Below, piece by piece: positions 35,156-44,904 of a stretch of 64,000 bases of DNA. Both the position numbers and the translations under genes were made by a program. A model generated the notes under the pieces. The model made no database searches. It saw nothing but the letters and a program-made list of their open reading frames with translations, and was not told the DNA's origin. Source of the stretch: an uncultured Clostridium sp. (lineage in GTDB: Bacteria > Bacillota > Clostridia > Lachnospirales > Lachnospiraceae); assembly GCA_937885015.1 (NCBI GenBank), contig CALAAS010000038.1:62001-126000 (forward strand), read 5' to 3'. Positions within the stretch are counted from its first letter, which is position 1. The number at the start of each line of letters is the position of its first letter.

Positions 35156-36435
35156 TGGAATTAGAAGAAATGTACCGGAAGCTTGGAATCAGCAAAAAGG
35201 TGCTGGATTTTGGCTGTGAAATCGAAGCTTCGCTGAAGGAGCGGTTTGAGGAGATTGACGCGACTGCGGAATACAATCAGCTGAAAGTCATTGCAGCCAT
35301 GCAGAAAAACCGGGTCAGCGATGTCCATTTTGCTGGAACAACGGGCTATGGATATAACGACCTGGGGAGGGAGACGCTGGAACGGGTATATGCCGATGTA
35401 TTTCACACAGAGGACGCACTGGTTCGGCCGCAGATTGTCTGCGGCACCCATGCGCTTTACACGGCATTGGCGGGCAACCTCCGTCCTGGAGATGAACTTT
35501 TGTCTCCGGTCGGGCGTCCCTATGATACTCTGGAGGAGGTCATCGGAATCCGAGAATCCAATGGTTCCCTGAAAGAGTATGGAATTTCTTACCGCCAGGT
35601 GGATCTTCTGGAGGATGGAAACTTTGATTTTGAGGGAATTCGGGCTGCCATCGGCGAAAAGACGAAACTGGTAACGATTCAGCGTTCCAAAGGCTATGCA
35701 TCCCGTCCCACTCTTTCGGTGGCACGCATCGGCGAACTGATTGCCTTTGTGAAATCCATCAAACCGGATCTTATCTGCATGGTGGACAACTGTTACGGTG
35801 AGTTTGTGGAGCGTCTGGAACCCAGCGACGTGGGCGCTGATATGGTGGTGGGTTCTCTGATTAAGAATCCTGGCGGCGGTCTGGCTCCCATTGGCGGATA
35901 TATTGCAGGCACGAAGGCCTGCATCGAAAATGCAGCCTACCGCCTTGGTTCACCGGGACTTGGAAGAGAAGTGGGCGCAAGCCTCGGCGTCAACCAGTCT
36001 CTATTCCAGGGTCTGTTTCTGGCCCCTACTGTTGTGGCCGGGGCATTAAAAGGTTCTGTTTTTGCTGCCAATGTGTATGAGCGTCTGGGTTTTCCGGTGG
36101 TTCCAAATGCCACGGAATCCCGCCACGATATCATTCAGGCGGTTACCTTTGGAAAGCCAGAGGGTGTCATTGCCTTCTGTCAGGGAATCCAGGCAGCAGC
36201 ACCGGTGGATAGCTATGTAACGCCAGAGCCATGGGATATGCCAGGGTATGATTCTCAGGTTATTATGGCAGCTGGAGCCTTCGTTCAGGGTTCTTCCATT
36301 GAGCTTTCTGCCGACGGCCCGTTACGCCCGCCTTATACGGTATTTTTCCAGGGCGGCCTGACCTGGTATCATGCGAAACTTGGAATCCTCATGTCTTTGC
36401 AGAAACTTCAGGAGGCCGGACTGATTCCTTCATAA
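35152..36435 (+). CDS. PLP-dependent methionine gamma-lyase-like protein (YnbB family)
   Basis: A fold-type I PLP enzyme, 427 residues, of the family labelled aluminium resistance/methionine gamma-lyase. The PLP lysine is K238 in SLIKNPGGG, with an acid partner in MVDNCYGEF and the phosphate-binding CGTHALYTALAGNLRPGDE (split at the Leu) earlier. The function of YnbB-type proteins is not established. It sits next to miaA, as in many Firmicutes, and the four-base overlap suggests coupled translation. Confidence 0.85.
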   Translation: MMELEEMYRKLGISKKVLDFGCEIEASLKERFEEIDATAEYNQLKVIAAMQKNRVSDVHFAGTTGYGYNDLGRETLERVYADVFHTEDALVRPQIVCGTHALYTALAGNLRPGDELLSPVGRPYDTLEEVIGIRESNGSLKEYGISYRQVDLLEDGNFDFEGIRAAIGEKTKLVTIQRSKGYASRPTLSVARIGELIAFVKSIKPDLICMVDNCYGEFVERLEPSDVGADMVVGSLIKNPGGGLAPIGGYIAGTKACIENAAYRLGSPGLGREVGASLGVNQSLFQGLFLAPTVVAGALKGSVFAANVYERLGFPVVPNATESRHDIIQAVTFGKPEGVIAFCQGIQAAAPVDSYVTPEPWDMPGYDSQVIMAAGAFVQGSSIELSADGPLRPPYTVFFQGGLTWYHAKLGILMSLQKLQEAGLIPS

Positions 36436-36459
36436 AATTTTTATAAAAAAACAAGAAGC

Positions 36460-36494
36460 ACTGTATATACAGTCCCGGTTCTTTATGTTAAAAT
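36460..36494 (+). promoter_or_regulatory. promoter-like region with a 14-base palindrome, upstream of DUF4321-radC-mre
   Basis: ACTGTATATACAGT (36460-36473) is a perfect palindrome. TATACA inside it (36466-36471) and TAAAAT (36489-36494) are 17 bases apart and could form a promoter with the palindrome as an operator. The palindrome also lies within a longer, weaker stem (AAGAA with TTCTT), so a terminator for the preceding gene cannot be ruled out. Confidence 0.4.
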
Positions 36495-36539
36495 AGTAAA
36501 GATCCGGCAGGACAGGTGTGTACAGAGAGGGCGGATTAC

Positions 36540-36794
36540 ATGAACAGAGGAAAAAATTTCTGGATCCTTTTACTGTTTTTGCTGACTGGCATTGTACTGG
36601 GAGGCTTCATTGGCAACCTGGCAGCCGGGATTCCGTGGCTTTCCTGGCTGAATTTTGGCGAGTCCTTTGGACTGACACAGCCAGTTGTCCTGGATTTTGG
36701 AATTCTGGTAATTACCTTCGGACTTTCCATCCGGATTACCATGGCGAGTATCATTGGCGTGATTCTTGCCATCCTTACATACCGTTTCGTATAA
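36540..36794 (+). CDS. DUF4321 small membrane protein
   Basis: An 84-residue protein with two hydrophobic segments (about 8-27 and 55-80) and an extracellular loop GIPWLSWLNFGESFGLTQP, typical for DUF4321. Members are found in Clostridia next to radC and mre genes; the function is unknown. ATG 36540 has AGAGGG eight bases upstream. Confidence 0.8.
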   Translation: MNRGKNFWILLLFLLTGIVLGGFIGNLAAGIPWLSWLNFGESFGLTQPVVLDFGILVITFGLSIRITMASIIGVILAILTYRFV

Positions 36795-36871
36795 GCGCGG
36801 CAGCTGTCGGGTTTTATGCGTGCAAAATGGCTTCCTTACACGTACTGGAGAGGCACGGATAGGAGGTACCA

Positions 36872-37684
36872 TTGCGGAAAAAAAACGAGATACCACTGAA
36901 AAACAAATACGCAAATCAACGAATTGAAAAAACCTTTGAAGAGAAGGACGGGATACCTGGAAAAGAGAACTGCGCAGCAGAAAGCGGCGCACTGTGGGAC
37001 GGGACGATGAAGGAACTGCCTTACCGGGAAAGACCCTATGAAAAGTGTGAGCGGGAGGGACCGGAATCTCTGACGGATGCGGAGCTTCTGGCAGTGCTTC
37101 TGCGCACTGGCAGCCAGGGAGAGACAGCTCTTTCTCTGGCAGGGAGAATTCTTGCAGAAGCCAACCCCAGGGGGATCCTCGGCCTTCTCCATTTTTCTTT
37201 ACCGGAGCTTAAGAAAATACGGGGAGTCGGACGCGTTAAAGGGATTGAAATGCTATGTGTGGCAGAGCTTTCCAGGCGTATCTGGAAGGCCATAACCGTG
37301 GAGGAGGTTCCGGTATTTACGAACCCGGCGGCTATTTCCGCCTATTATATGGAAGATATGCGCCATCGGGAACAGGAAGAGCTGCATCTGATGATGCTGA
37401 ACACGAAGCAGGCTCTGATCCGCGACAGCCTGATGTTTCGCGGAACCGTCAGCATGTCCATTGCTTCACCGCGGGAGATATTTATCGAAGCGCTCCGATA
37501 CCATGCAGTCAGCGTGATCCTGGTGCACAACCATCCCAGCGGCGATCCGACGCCCAGTCGGGAGGATCGGACCATGACGATGCGTATCCGGGAGGCAGGG
37601 GCACTGATCGGCATCCGCCTGCTGGATCATATTATCATAGGCGATCAGGCGTATTTCAGTTTCAGAGAACGGGGAATGTTATAG
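36872..37684 (+). CDS. radC: RadC/MPN-domain protein
   Basis: A JAB1/MPN metalloprotease-fold protein, 270 residues. A helix-hairpin-helix-like region (LKKIRGVGRVKG) precedes the MPN domain with the metal motif HNHPSGDPTPSRED. Historically linked to DNA repair, its function is uncertain. A 45-residue charged N-terminal extension is unusual. The start is TTG 36872, five bases after AGGAGG. The mreC start directly follows the stop. Confidence 0.92.
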   Translation: MRKKNEIPLKNKYANQRIEKTFEEKDGIPGKENCAAESGALWDGTMKELPYRERPYEKCEREGPESLTDAELLAVLLRTGSQGETALSLAGRILAEANPRGILGLLHFSLPELKKIRGVGRVKGIEMLCVAELSRRIWKAITVEEVPVFTNPAAISAYYMEDMRHREQEELHLMMLNTKQALIRDSLMFRGTVSMSIASPREIFIEALRYHAVSVILVHNHPSGDPTPSREDRTMTMRIREAGALIGIRLLDHIIIGDQAYFSFRERGML

Positions 37685-38536
37685 ATGATGAAAAATAGCA
37701 AATATATTCTGGCCGGCCTTTCAGCCTTCTGTATCCTGCTGATTGCGGCAACCTCCATCAATTCCGGATTTTTAAAACCGCTTCGCACGGGTGTCGGCTA
37801 CATGCTGGTGCCGCTTCAGTCCGGCGTAAACGCTGTGGGTACGGGACTTTATAATGCGATTCAGAATTATTCTTCCCTAAAGGAGGCCCAGGCGCAGAAT
37901 GAATCGCTGGGAAACCGCCTGGATCAGCTGGTGGAAGAAAACAACCGGCTTCAGGCGGAGGTTTATGAGCTGTCCCGTCTTCGGGAGCTTTACCAGCTGG
38001 ATCAGGAATATATGCAGTATCCGAAGGTGGCGGCCAGGGTCATTGCCAAAGACTCCGGAAACTGGTTCCACGTCTTTCGCATTGATAAGGGTTCTGCAGA
38101 TGGCATTGAGGCAGACATGAACGTTATGGCAGACGGAGGTCTGGTGGGAATTGTGACGGATGTGGGGGCCAACTATGCCACTGTCCGTTCCATTATTGAT
38201 GATGACAGTAATGTAAGCGGAATGTCCATGCGTACCGGCGACACCTGCAATGTGGCCGGAAATTTAACGCTGTACCAGGAAGGCCGCCTGAATCTGGATC
38301 ATATAAAAAAAGAGGCAGATATTCAGGATGGCGACAAAATTGTAACCTCCAATATCAGCGATATTTTTCTGCCCGGTATTCTGATTGGCTATGCGTCAGA
38401 GCTTACCACCGACGCCAACAACGTGACAAAATCTGGAACGATCATTCCAGCAGCCAACTTTGACAATCTGCAGGAGGTCCTGGTCATAACCCAGTTAAAG
38501 AGCGGGGAGGAAGAAGATGCGGAAAATTCTGATTAA
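37685..38536 (+). CDS. mreC: rod shape-determining protein MreC
   Basis: A membrane-anchored scaffold of the elongation complex, linking MreB, MreD, PBP2 and RodA. The 283 residues have one N-terminal membrane segment (ILAGLSAFCILLIAATSI), a coiled coil at about 65-105 (ESLGNRLDQLVEENNRLQ), and the two-lobed beta domain with ANYATVRSIIDDDSNV. Tandem ATGs (37685, 37688) start it. The end overlaps mreD by 20 bases. Confidence 0.94.
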   Translation: MMKNSKYILAGLSAFCILLIAATSINSGFLKPLRTGVGYMLVPLQSGVNAVGTGLYNAIQNYSSLKEAQAQNESLGNRLDQLVEENNRLQAEVYELSRLRELYQLDQEYMQYPKVAARVIAKDSGNWFHVFRIDKGSADGIEADMNVMADGGLVGIVTDVGANYATVRSIIDDDSNVSGMSMRTGDTCNVAGNLTLYQEGRLNLDHIKKEADIQDGDKIVTSNISDIFLPGILIGYASELTTDANNVTKSGTIIPAANFDNLQEVLVITQLKSGEEEDAENSD

Positions 38537-39035
38537 CATTATCATGCTGATTCTGGCCTTTACCATCCAGATCTGCGTGTTTCCCCAGATTGCCTTTCTA
38601 TCCGCCTCACCGAATCTGCTGTTGATTTTGGTGTTTATCAGCGGATTTATTGACGGGAAAGAGATGGGAATGTTTTACGGCCTGATTGCAGGACTTTTTA
38701 TGGATCTGTTTTACAGCGGCCCCTTTGGTTTTTACACCCTGTTTTTCGTTAACCTTGGATATGTCAGCGGTATTTTTACCAAATATTACTATGAGGATTA
38801 TATTACCCTGCCGTTGATGCTGAGCCTTTTGAGCGATCTGGCCTATAACCTTTATATTTATGTATTCCGTTTTCTGATTCGCAACCGCCTGAACTTTGGA
38901 CATTATCTGATTCAGATTATTATTCCGGAGATTATTTTTACCACGGTTACTACACTTTTCGTATACCGTTTCTTTCTGTTTGTCAACCGGAAGCTGAAGG
39001 AATGGGAGCAAAGGAGAGATTCTAACCTTGTTTGA
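38517..39035 (+). CDS. mreD: rod shape-determining protein MreD
   Basis: The polytopic partner of MreC, 172 residues with five or six hydrophobic segments. The family stretch LFMDLFYSGPFGFYTLFF is visible near the middle. It starts within mreC behind GGGGAGGAAGA and overlaps the following PBP2 gene by eight bases. Confidence 0.92.
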   Translation: MRKILINIIMLILAFTIQICVFPQIAFLSASPNLLLILVFISGFIDGKEMGMFYGLIAGLFMDLFYSGPFGFYTLFFVNLGYVSGIFTKYYYEDYITLPLMLSLLSDLAYNLYIYVFRFLIRNRLNFGHYLIQIIIPEIIFTTVTTLFVYRFFLFVNRKLKEWEQRRDSNLV

Positions 39036-41928
39036 TGACCTGAAAGAATACCTGAAAGAACTGTTTAAAAAAATCATAACCTCCCGGCTTTTTGCTCTGT
39101 CGCTTATTTTTTGCCTGATGTCCGGCACGCTGATTGCCCGACTTTTTAACCTGCAGATTATGCACGGCGAGGAGTACCAGGAAGCCTATAAAAGCCTGAC
39201 AGAACGGGTAATCAAAACTGCCAGCACACGGGGTAATATTTACGATCGAAACGGCAATGTGCTGGCCTATAATGAGCTGGCCAATGACGTTACCATACAG
39301 GATACCGGCGTGTACAAAAATGATTTCCAGTGGAATACCATGCTGTACCAGCTGGTGTCTATTTTAAATGAGCACGGAGAGACGGCCCAGACCAGCCTGG
39401 AGCTCACAGTGGGACAAAGCGGTGAGATAGTCTTTACTTCCGAGAGCACGGCAGCCCGCAAACGGTTTCTGCGGGATTACTATGGCCTGAAAAGCGTGGA
39501 TGAGCTGGATGATGCAGCTGGAAAGTACCCCTCTGATATCACGGCCCAGGAATTGTTTCAAAAGCTGAAGGAAGATTACCGCCTGGTGGAGCATTCAGAC
39601 AAAAATAAAGACGGCCGCCCCAAAGATATAGACGGAAAACCCTTTGACCCTTCGGATGAGGTGGCTCTCCAGATTGTGGGAATCCGTTATACCATGCGGT
39701 TTACGGCATTTCAGAAGTATGAGACAACAACCATTGCCACCGATATCAGCGACGAAACCGTAGCAGATATTCTGGAGCATTCTGCCGACCTTTCCGGTGT
39801 AGAGATTAAAGAATCTACGATTCGCGTTTATAACGACAGCATTTATTTTGCTCCAATCATCGGTTATACGGGAAAAGTAACCACAGAGCGATTAGAGGAA
39901 CTGAAAGCTGTCAATGATGACTATGAGCTCAATGATATTGTGGGCCGAACAGGCATCGAATCCTCCATGGAGCTGCAGCTGAAGGGAAAAAAAGGTTCTC
40001 AGACTGCCTACGTGGATAATGTGGGACATATTCTGAAAGTAACAAGTGAGGTGCAGCCAGTGGCCGGAGACGATATCTGGCTGACTCTGGATCTGAATCT
40101 GCAGAAGGGCATTTACAATATTTTAGAGCGGCAGCTGGCCGGCGTACTGGTTAATACCATAAAAAATAAAGAGGCCTCGGAAATTGTTTACCGGGATTCT
40201 TCCAGTATTGAGATTCCCATCAAAAAGGCGTATTTCCAGCTGATCAACAATAATGTTCTCTCCATAGAGGAGTTCTCTTCAGAAGAAGCTTCCGATGTGG
40301 AACGTCAGATCAATGAGAAGTACGAGCGCGCGCGGGTCCGCATTGAAAACGACATCCGCAGCGAGCTGCTTTCTGAACAGGCAGCTCCCATGAACAGCCT
40401 GTCGGAGGAAATGCAGGCGTATATGCAGTATATCTATTCCTACCTGGCCAGCGACAGCGCCGGGATTGTTCTGCGGGATGCCATTGACACTTCCAGCGCC
40501 GAATATCAGGCCTGGAAGGCGGGAACCAGCAGCCTTCGGGAATACCTGTACTATGGTATTGCCAGCAACTGGATTGACACCACAAAACTGGATATTCAGA
40601 GCCGGTATTCCAATGCGGACGATGTGTTTTCCGCACTGGTGGATTTCTGCTTTTATAACCTGACGGAAGATAAAAATTTTACAAAATTGATTTACGAATA
40701 CCTGATCAACGGAAATACAGTCAGCGGCCGGGAATTATGCCTGGCTCTTTACGATCAGAACGTCCTGGCTTATGATGAGGGCGAGGTGGCTGCACTGCGA
40801 GGCGGCGGCGAAGACTACGCCTACCAGTTTCTGATCAATAAAATCAGGAATATTGAGATCACACCGGCGCAGCTGGCGTTGGATCCCTGTACGGCCAGTT
40901 GTGTGGTTACAGATGTAAAGACAGGCGATGTACTGGCACTGGTTACCTATCCAAGCTACGATAATAATAGAATTTCAGACAGCGAGTACTTTACACAGCT
41001 GAACAACGATCAGTCGCTGCCTCTTCGAAACAATGCCACCCAGACTCTGAAAGCTCCCGGATCCACGTTTAAGCCCATTACGGCCATTGCCGGGTTGGAG
41101 GAGGGAGCCATAAATCTGGTAGAGACCATCAACTGTACGGGTATTTATGAGGAAGTCAGCAACCCGATCCGATGCTGGAAATATCCCAGCTTTCACGGTC
41201 CTTTAAATGTGGTGGGAGGTATCGAAAACTCCTGTAACTATTTCTTTTCAGAGGTGGCCCATCGCCTTTCCACGGAAGCAGACGGAACCTACAATGCAGA
41301 AAAGGGCCTGGAGACGCTTGAAAAGTATGCGTCCCTGTTTGGCCTCGACACCACATCCGGAATCGAGCTCTATGAGGCTATGCCATCCATCAGTGACAGT
41401 GACCCGGAACGTTCCAGTATGGGACAGGGTACCCATCAGTTTGCCAACGTACAGCTGGCACGGTATGTGACGGCACTGGCCAACCGGGGAACCGTATTTA
41501 ATCTGAGCCTGATTGACAAGGAAACGGATTCCCAGGGAAACCTGGTCAAGGACTATACGGCCTCTGTTCAAAGGACGCTGGATTTTGCCGTTTCAACCTG
41601 GGACGCTGTCCATCAGGGAATGCGCCAGGTAATTACCAACAGTACCACTAACCGGATTTTTAATAATCTGGACGTCCATGTGGCAGGAAAGACGGGTACG
41701 GCCCAGGAGTCGGAAAAGCGCGGAAACCACGCCTTTTTTATCTCCTTTGCACCTTTTGAAAACCCGGAAATTGCCGTGACGGTCAATATCCCCAACGGCT
41801 ATTCTTCCTCCAATGCAGCCATGGTGGCCAAGCATGTATACCGGTATTTTTACGGTTACACCACACTAGACGATATTATGAACTCCGGAGCGCTGGATGC
41901 TTCCAACGAGCGAATCAACGGAGACTAA
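39028..41928 (+). CDS. mrdA: penicillin-binding protein 2, long form with insertion
   Basis: The class B transpeptidase of the elongation complex, partner of RodA. It is 966 residues, far longer than typical PBP2 (about 600-700). One membrane segment (about 17-40) is followed by the dimerisation domain. The active site is complete: S679-T-F-K682, S735-C-N737 and K888-T-G890. Between LTLDLNLQKG (from 352) and VVTDVKTG (from about 622) lie about 270 residues where around 40 are usual. The insert is charged, helical in character and lacks catalytic motifs. The start is TTG 39028, nine bases after AAGGAGAG. Confidence 0.93.
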   Translation: MFDDLKEYLKELFKKIITSRLFALSLIFCLMSGTLIARLFNLQIMHGEEYQEAYKSLTERVIKTASTRGNIYDRNGNVLAYNELANDVTIQDTGVYKNDFQWNTMLYQLVSILNEHGETAQTSLELTVGQSGEIVFTSESTAARKRFLRDYYGLKSVDELDDAAGKYPSDITAQELFQKLKEDYRLVEHSDKNKDGRPKDIDGKPFDPSDEVALQIVGIRYTMRFTAFQKYETTTIATDISDETVADILEHSADLSGVEIKESTIRVYNDSIYFAPIIGYTGKVTTERLEELKAVNDDYELNDIVGRTGIESSMELQLKGKKGSQTAYVDNVGHILKVTSEVQPVAGDDIWLTLDLNLQKGIYNILERQLAGVLVNTIKNKEASEIVYRDSSSIEIPIKKAYFQLINNNVLSIEEFSSEEASDVERQINEKYERARVRIENDIRSELLSEQAAPMNSLSEEMQAYMQYIYSYLASDSAGIVLRDAIDTSSAEYQAWKAGTSSLREYLYYGIASNWIDTTKLDIQSRYSNADDVFSALVDFCFYNLTEDKNFTKLIYEYLINGNTVSGRELCLALYDQNVLAYDEGEVAALRGGGEDYAYQFLINKIRNIEITPAQLALDPCTASCVVTDVKTGDVLALVTYPSYDNNRISDSEYFTQLNNDQSLPLRNNATQTLKAPGSTFKPITAIAGLEEGAINLVETINCTGIYEEVSNPIRCWKYPSFHGPLNVVGGIENSCNYFFSEVAHRLSTEADGTYNAEKGLETLEKYASLFGLDTTSGIELYEAMPSISDSDPERSSMGQGTHQFANVQLARYVTALANRGTVFNLSLIDKETDSQGNLVKDYTASVQRTLDFAVSTWDAVHQGMRQVITNSTTNRIFNNLDVHVAGKTGTAQESEKRGNHAFFISFAPFENPEIAVTVNIPNGYSSSNAAMVAKHVYRYFYGYTTLDDIMNSGALDASNERINGD

Positions 41929-41942
41929 GAGGTGATTGCAGA

Positions 41943-42608
41943 ATGCAAAGTTCTGTCGTAATCAAGGGAAGTAAGGCCGGTATGACCGTTATTCTGAATC
42001 CGGAGATTCCCTTTGAAATCCTGATGGAAGACATAGGAAAAAAATTCCGCGAGAGCGCAAAGTTCTGGGGAGCTGCCCAGATGACTCTGACCCTGGAGGG
42101 AAGAACGCTGACGCCCCAAGAGGAACTGCAGATTGTGGATTCCATTACAGCCAACTCCCAGCTGGAGATACTCTGCCTGCTGGATACGGACGCCGACCGA
42201 ATTGCACGATGTGAAAAAGCGCTGACAGAACGCCTGATGGAACTGCAGAATCAGACGGGGCAGTTTTACCGTGGAACGCTTCGCCGTGGCGATCTTCTGG
42301 AATCGGAGGCCAGCATAGTGATGATCGGCGATGTGGAACGAGGCGCCCGGATTGTAGCCAGGGGAAACGTCATTGTACTGGGAACGCTGTCCGGCACCAT
42401 CCATGCCGGGGCAGCGGGCAATGAAAACGCCGTTATTGCAGCGATGGAGATGGCGCCGTCCCAGCTTCGCATCGCGGGAATTTCCTGCGCCGGGAATAAA
42501 AAAGGAAAGCGGCTGGGAAGAGGGCCAATGATTGCTTCTCTGGAAGAGGGGATTCTGGAGATCCGCTCCGTCAGAAAAAGCTTCCTGAACTATTTTAATT
42601 TTATTTAA
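41943..42608 (+). CDS. minC: septum site-determining protein MinC
   Basis: It inhibits FtsZ assembly away from mid-cell, recruited by MinD. The 221 residues comprise an N-terminal FtsZ-inhibiting domain and the C-terminal beta-helix, recognised by GTLRRGDLLESEASIVMIGDV (split at LES), GTLSGTIHAGAAG and AMEMAPSQLRIAG. ATG 41943 follows GAGGTG by seven bases. It is separated by a 74-base AT-rich gap from minD. Confidence 0.94.
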   Translation: MQSSVVIKGSKAGMTVILNPEIPFEILMEDIGKKFRESAKFWGAAQMTLTLEGRTLTPQEELQIVDSITANSQLEILCLLDTDADRIARCEKALTERLMELQNQTGQFYRGTLRRGDLLESEASIVMIGDVERGARIVARGNVIVLGTLSGTIHAGAAGNENAVIAAMEMAPSQLRIAGISCAGNKKGKRLGRGPMIASLEEGILEIRSVRKSFLNYFNFI

Positions 42609-42682
42609 TTTTTTTACTACTGGAATTATTTCAGATTTTAGAGTAAAATAATATGGTAAACTGAATACAGGAGGATGTTCAA

Positions 42683-43474
42683 ATGAGTGAAGTCATTGTT
42701 GTTACTTCCGGAAAAGGAGGCGTCGGCAAGACAACTACCTCTGCGAACGTCGGCACCGGTCTTGCCATGCTGGGAAAACGTGTGGTTCTGATTGATACGG
42801 ATATCGGACTGCGCAACCTGGATGTGGTCATGGGACTGGAGAACCGGATTATCTATAATCTGGTAGACGTGGTAGAAGGCAATTGTCGGATGAAGCAGGC
42901 GCTGATCAGAGACAAAAGATATCCCAACCTGTTTTTGTTGCCCTCTGCCCAGACTCGGGACAAGTCGTCCGTCAGTCCGGGCCAGATGATAAAATTAGTA
43001 GACGACTTAAGAGAAGAGTTTGATTACATACTGTTGGACTGTCCGGCTGGGATTGAGCAGGGATTCCGCAATGCGACTTCTGCAGCAGACCGGGCATTGA
43101 TCGTTACGACACCGGAGGTTTCTGCCATTCGCGATGCAGACAGGATCATTGGCCTTCTGGAAGCTGGAGAGCTGCGCCGTATGGAATTGATCATCAACCG
43201 GATCCGCAGTGATATGGTGCGGCGGGGAGATATGATGAGTGTAGACGATGTGATGGATATTCTGTCCATCCCAGTCATCGGAACCGTGCCGGACGATGAA
43301 GATATTGTCATTTCCACCAATCAGGGGGAACCTTTGGTGGGAATGAACGGGTATGCCGGACAGGCTTACCTGAATATTTGCAAAAGAATTCTTGGAGAAT
43401 CGGTTCCGTTCCTTTCACTGGACAGCAGCCGGAATCTCTGGTCAAAAATCTCCTACCTGCTGAAACGGGCGTAA
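42683..43474 (+). CDS. minD: septum site-determining ATPase MinD
   Basis: A ParA-type ATPase that binds the membrane and recruits MinC. The 263 residues have the deviant Walker A GKGGVGKTT (10-18, with Lys 11 and Lys 16) and a C-terminal amphipathic membrane-targeting helix (LWSKISYLLKRA). ATG 42683 follows AGGAGG. minE lies 14 bases downstream. Confidence 0.97.
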   Translation: MSEVIVVTSGKGGVGKTTTSANVGTGLAMLGKRVVLIDTDIGLRNLDVVMGLENRIIYNLVDVVEGNCRMKQALIRDKRYPNLFLLPSAQTRDKSSVSPGQMIKLVDDLREEFDYILLDCPAGIEQGFRNATSAADRALIVTTPEVSAIRDADRIIGLLEAGELRRMELIINRIRSDMVRRGDMMSVDDVMDILSIPVIGTVPDDEDIVISTNQGEPLVGMNGYAGQAYLNICKRILGESVPFLSLDSSRNLWSKISYLLKRA

Positions 43475-43488
43475 GGAGGGAGACTAGC

Positions 43489-43788
43489 ATGATTCACATG
43501 GCAGAACTGTTTACCAGAAATAATTCAGGCGACATTGCCAGACAGCGGTTGAAACTCCTTCTTGTTTCCGATCGGGCGGCCTGTCCGCCGGAACTTCTGG
43601 AGATGATACAAAATGATTTTCTGCGCAGCATTTCCCGCTACCTGGAAATTGAAAAAGGCGATCTGGCCCTGTGCGTGATACGGGAACCGTCAGAAGTGAT
43701 TTCCGGCCGGTTTCCGGCCATCTGTGCGACCATACCGGTTCTCAATTTGAGGAGCCATTATCAGCATGATATTCGATTACCACATTAG
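43489..43788 (+). CDS. minE: cell division topological specificity factor MinE
   Basis: It stimulates MinD ATPase, driving Min oscillation in systems that have it. The 99 residues show the N-terminal MinD-binding helix (IARQRLKLLLVSDRA) and the beta dimerisation part. The start, ATG 43489, lies eight bases after AAGGAGGG. MinE rather than DivIVA-based control fits Clostridia. Its 3' end overlaps rodA by 23 bases. Confidence 0.93.
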   Translation: MIHMAELFTRNNSGDIARQRLKLLLVSDRAACPPELLEMIQNDFLRSISRYLEIEKGDLALCVIREPSEVISGRFPAICATIPVLNLRSHYQHDIRLPH

Positions 43789-44890
43789 AAATTACAACTT
43801 TCGCATTTTGATCTATATGCTGCTTCTGAGTGTGCTTGGCATTCTGGCCATCGGAAGCGCCAGCGGACGGGACAGTTCCACCGTTTCCAAGCAGATTTTC
43901 GGCGTGGGGATTTCCCTGGCTGTCTGCCTGGTTCTTTCCCTGATTGATTACCACCGGTACTTCCGGTTTACTACGGTCATTTATGTGGCCTGCGTGGCCA
44001 TGCTGGGAGCCGTTCTTCTTTTCGGAAAAAACACGAAAGGAGCTACCCGCTGGCTGAAGCTTGGAGTTATTCAGATTCAGCCATCCGAATTTGTCAAAAT
44101 CGGCCTGATATTGATTCTTTCCTGGTTTCTTGCCAGAAACCAGGAAAGAATCAATAAACCATCCGTTCTCGCCACGGCAGCGCTTCTATGCATCGTTCCG
44201 GTGGGAATGGTATATCTGCAGCCCAACCTGTCCACCACCATTGTAATTGTTTTTACACTGCTTTGTATTGTGTATGTGGCAGGTATCAGCTACAAATGGA
44301 TTCTGGGCGCTTTTGTCGTGGGAATACCCATGGCCGGACTTTCCCTTTATCTGGCGCTTCTGGATTTGATTCCATTCCTTCAACAGTATCAGGCTAAGCG
44401 TATTCTGGCAAAAATTTTCCACAGCAGCACAGAATATGCAGATTTGAACCGTCAGCAGGATAACTCCATTATGGCCATTGGATCCGGCCAGCTTCGCGGA
44501 AAGGGATTATTCAATAATACACTGGGATCCGTAAAAAACGGGAACTTTCTATCGGAAGAGCAGACGGACTTTATTTTTGCCGTTATCGGTGAGGAACTTG
44601 GCTTTATCGGGGGTGTGATAGTCATTATTCTCTATTCACTTCTGGTATATGAGTGTATCTGGATTGCAGTCCGGGCCAAAGATCTGGCCGGACGACTGGT
44701 GGCTTCCGGTATGGCAGCACTGATTGCATTTCAGAGTTTTGCCAATATCGCGGTGGCCACAGGGATTTTTCCCAATACGGGTCTTCCGCTTCCTTTCATC
44801 AGTTCCGGACTAAGTTCGCTGCTCAGCATGTTTATCGGTATGGGCATTGTCTTAAACATTGGACTTCAAAGAAAAAGCACGAATTATTAA
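43766..44890 (+). CDS. rodA: SEDS-family glycosyltransferase RodA/FtsW
   Basis: The peptidoglycan polymerase that works with PBP2. The 374 residues form about ten membrane segments. Family features include GATRWLKLGVIQIQPSEFVK (split at IQ), the conserved acidic loop EEQTDFIFAVIGEELGF, and the C-terminal ATGIFPNTGLPLPFISSG. Its place after mrdA and min genes favours RodA over FtsW. It starts inside minE. Confidence 0.92.
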   Translation: MIFDYHIRNYNFRILIYMLLLSVLGILAIGSASGRDSSTVSKQIFGVGISLAVCLVLSLIDYHRYFRFTTVIYVACVAMLGAVLLFGKNTKGATRWLKLGVIQIQPSEFVKIGLILILSWFLARNQERINKPSVLATAALLCIVPVGMVYLQPNLSTTIVIVFTLLCIVYVAGISYKWILGAFVVGIPMAGLSLYLALLDLIPFLQQYQAKRILAKIFHSSTEYADLNRQQDNSIMAIGSGQLRGKGLFNNTLGSVKNGNFLSEEQTDFIFAVIGEELGFIGGVIVIILYSLLVYECIWIAVRAKDLAGRLVASGMAALIAFQSFANIAVATGIFPNTGLPLPFISSGLSSLLSMFIGMGIVLNIGLQRKSTNY

Positions 44891-44904
44891 GGAGGCAGGT
44901 ATCG

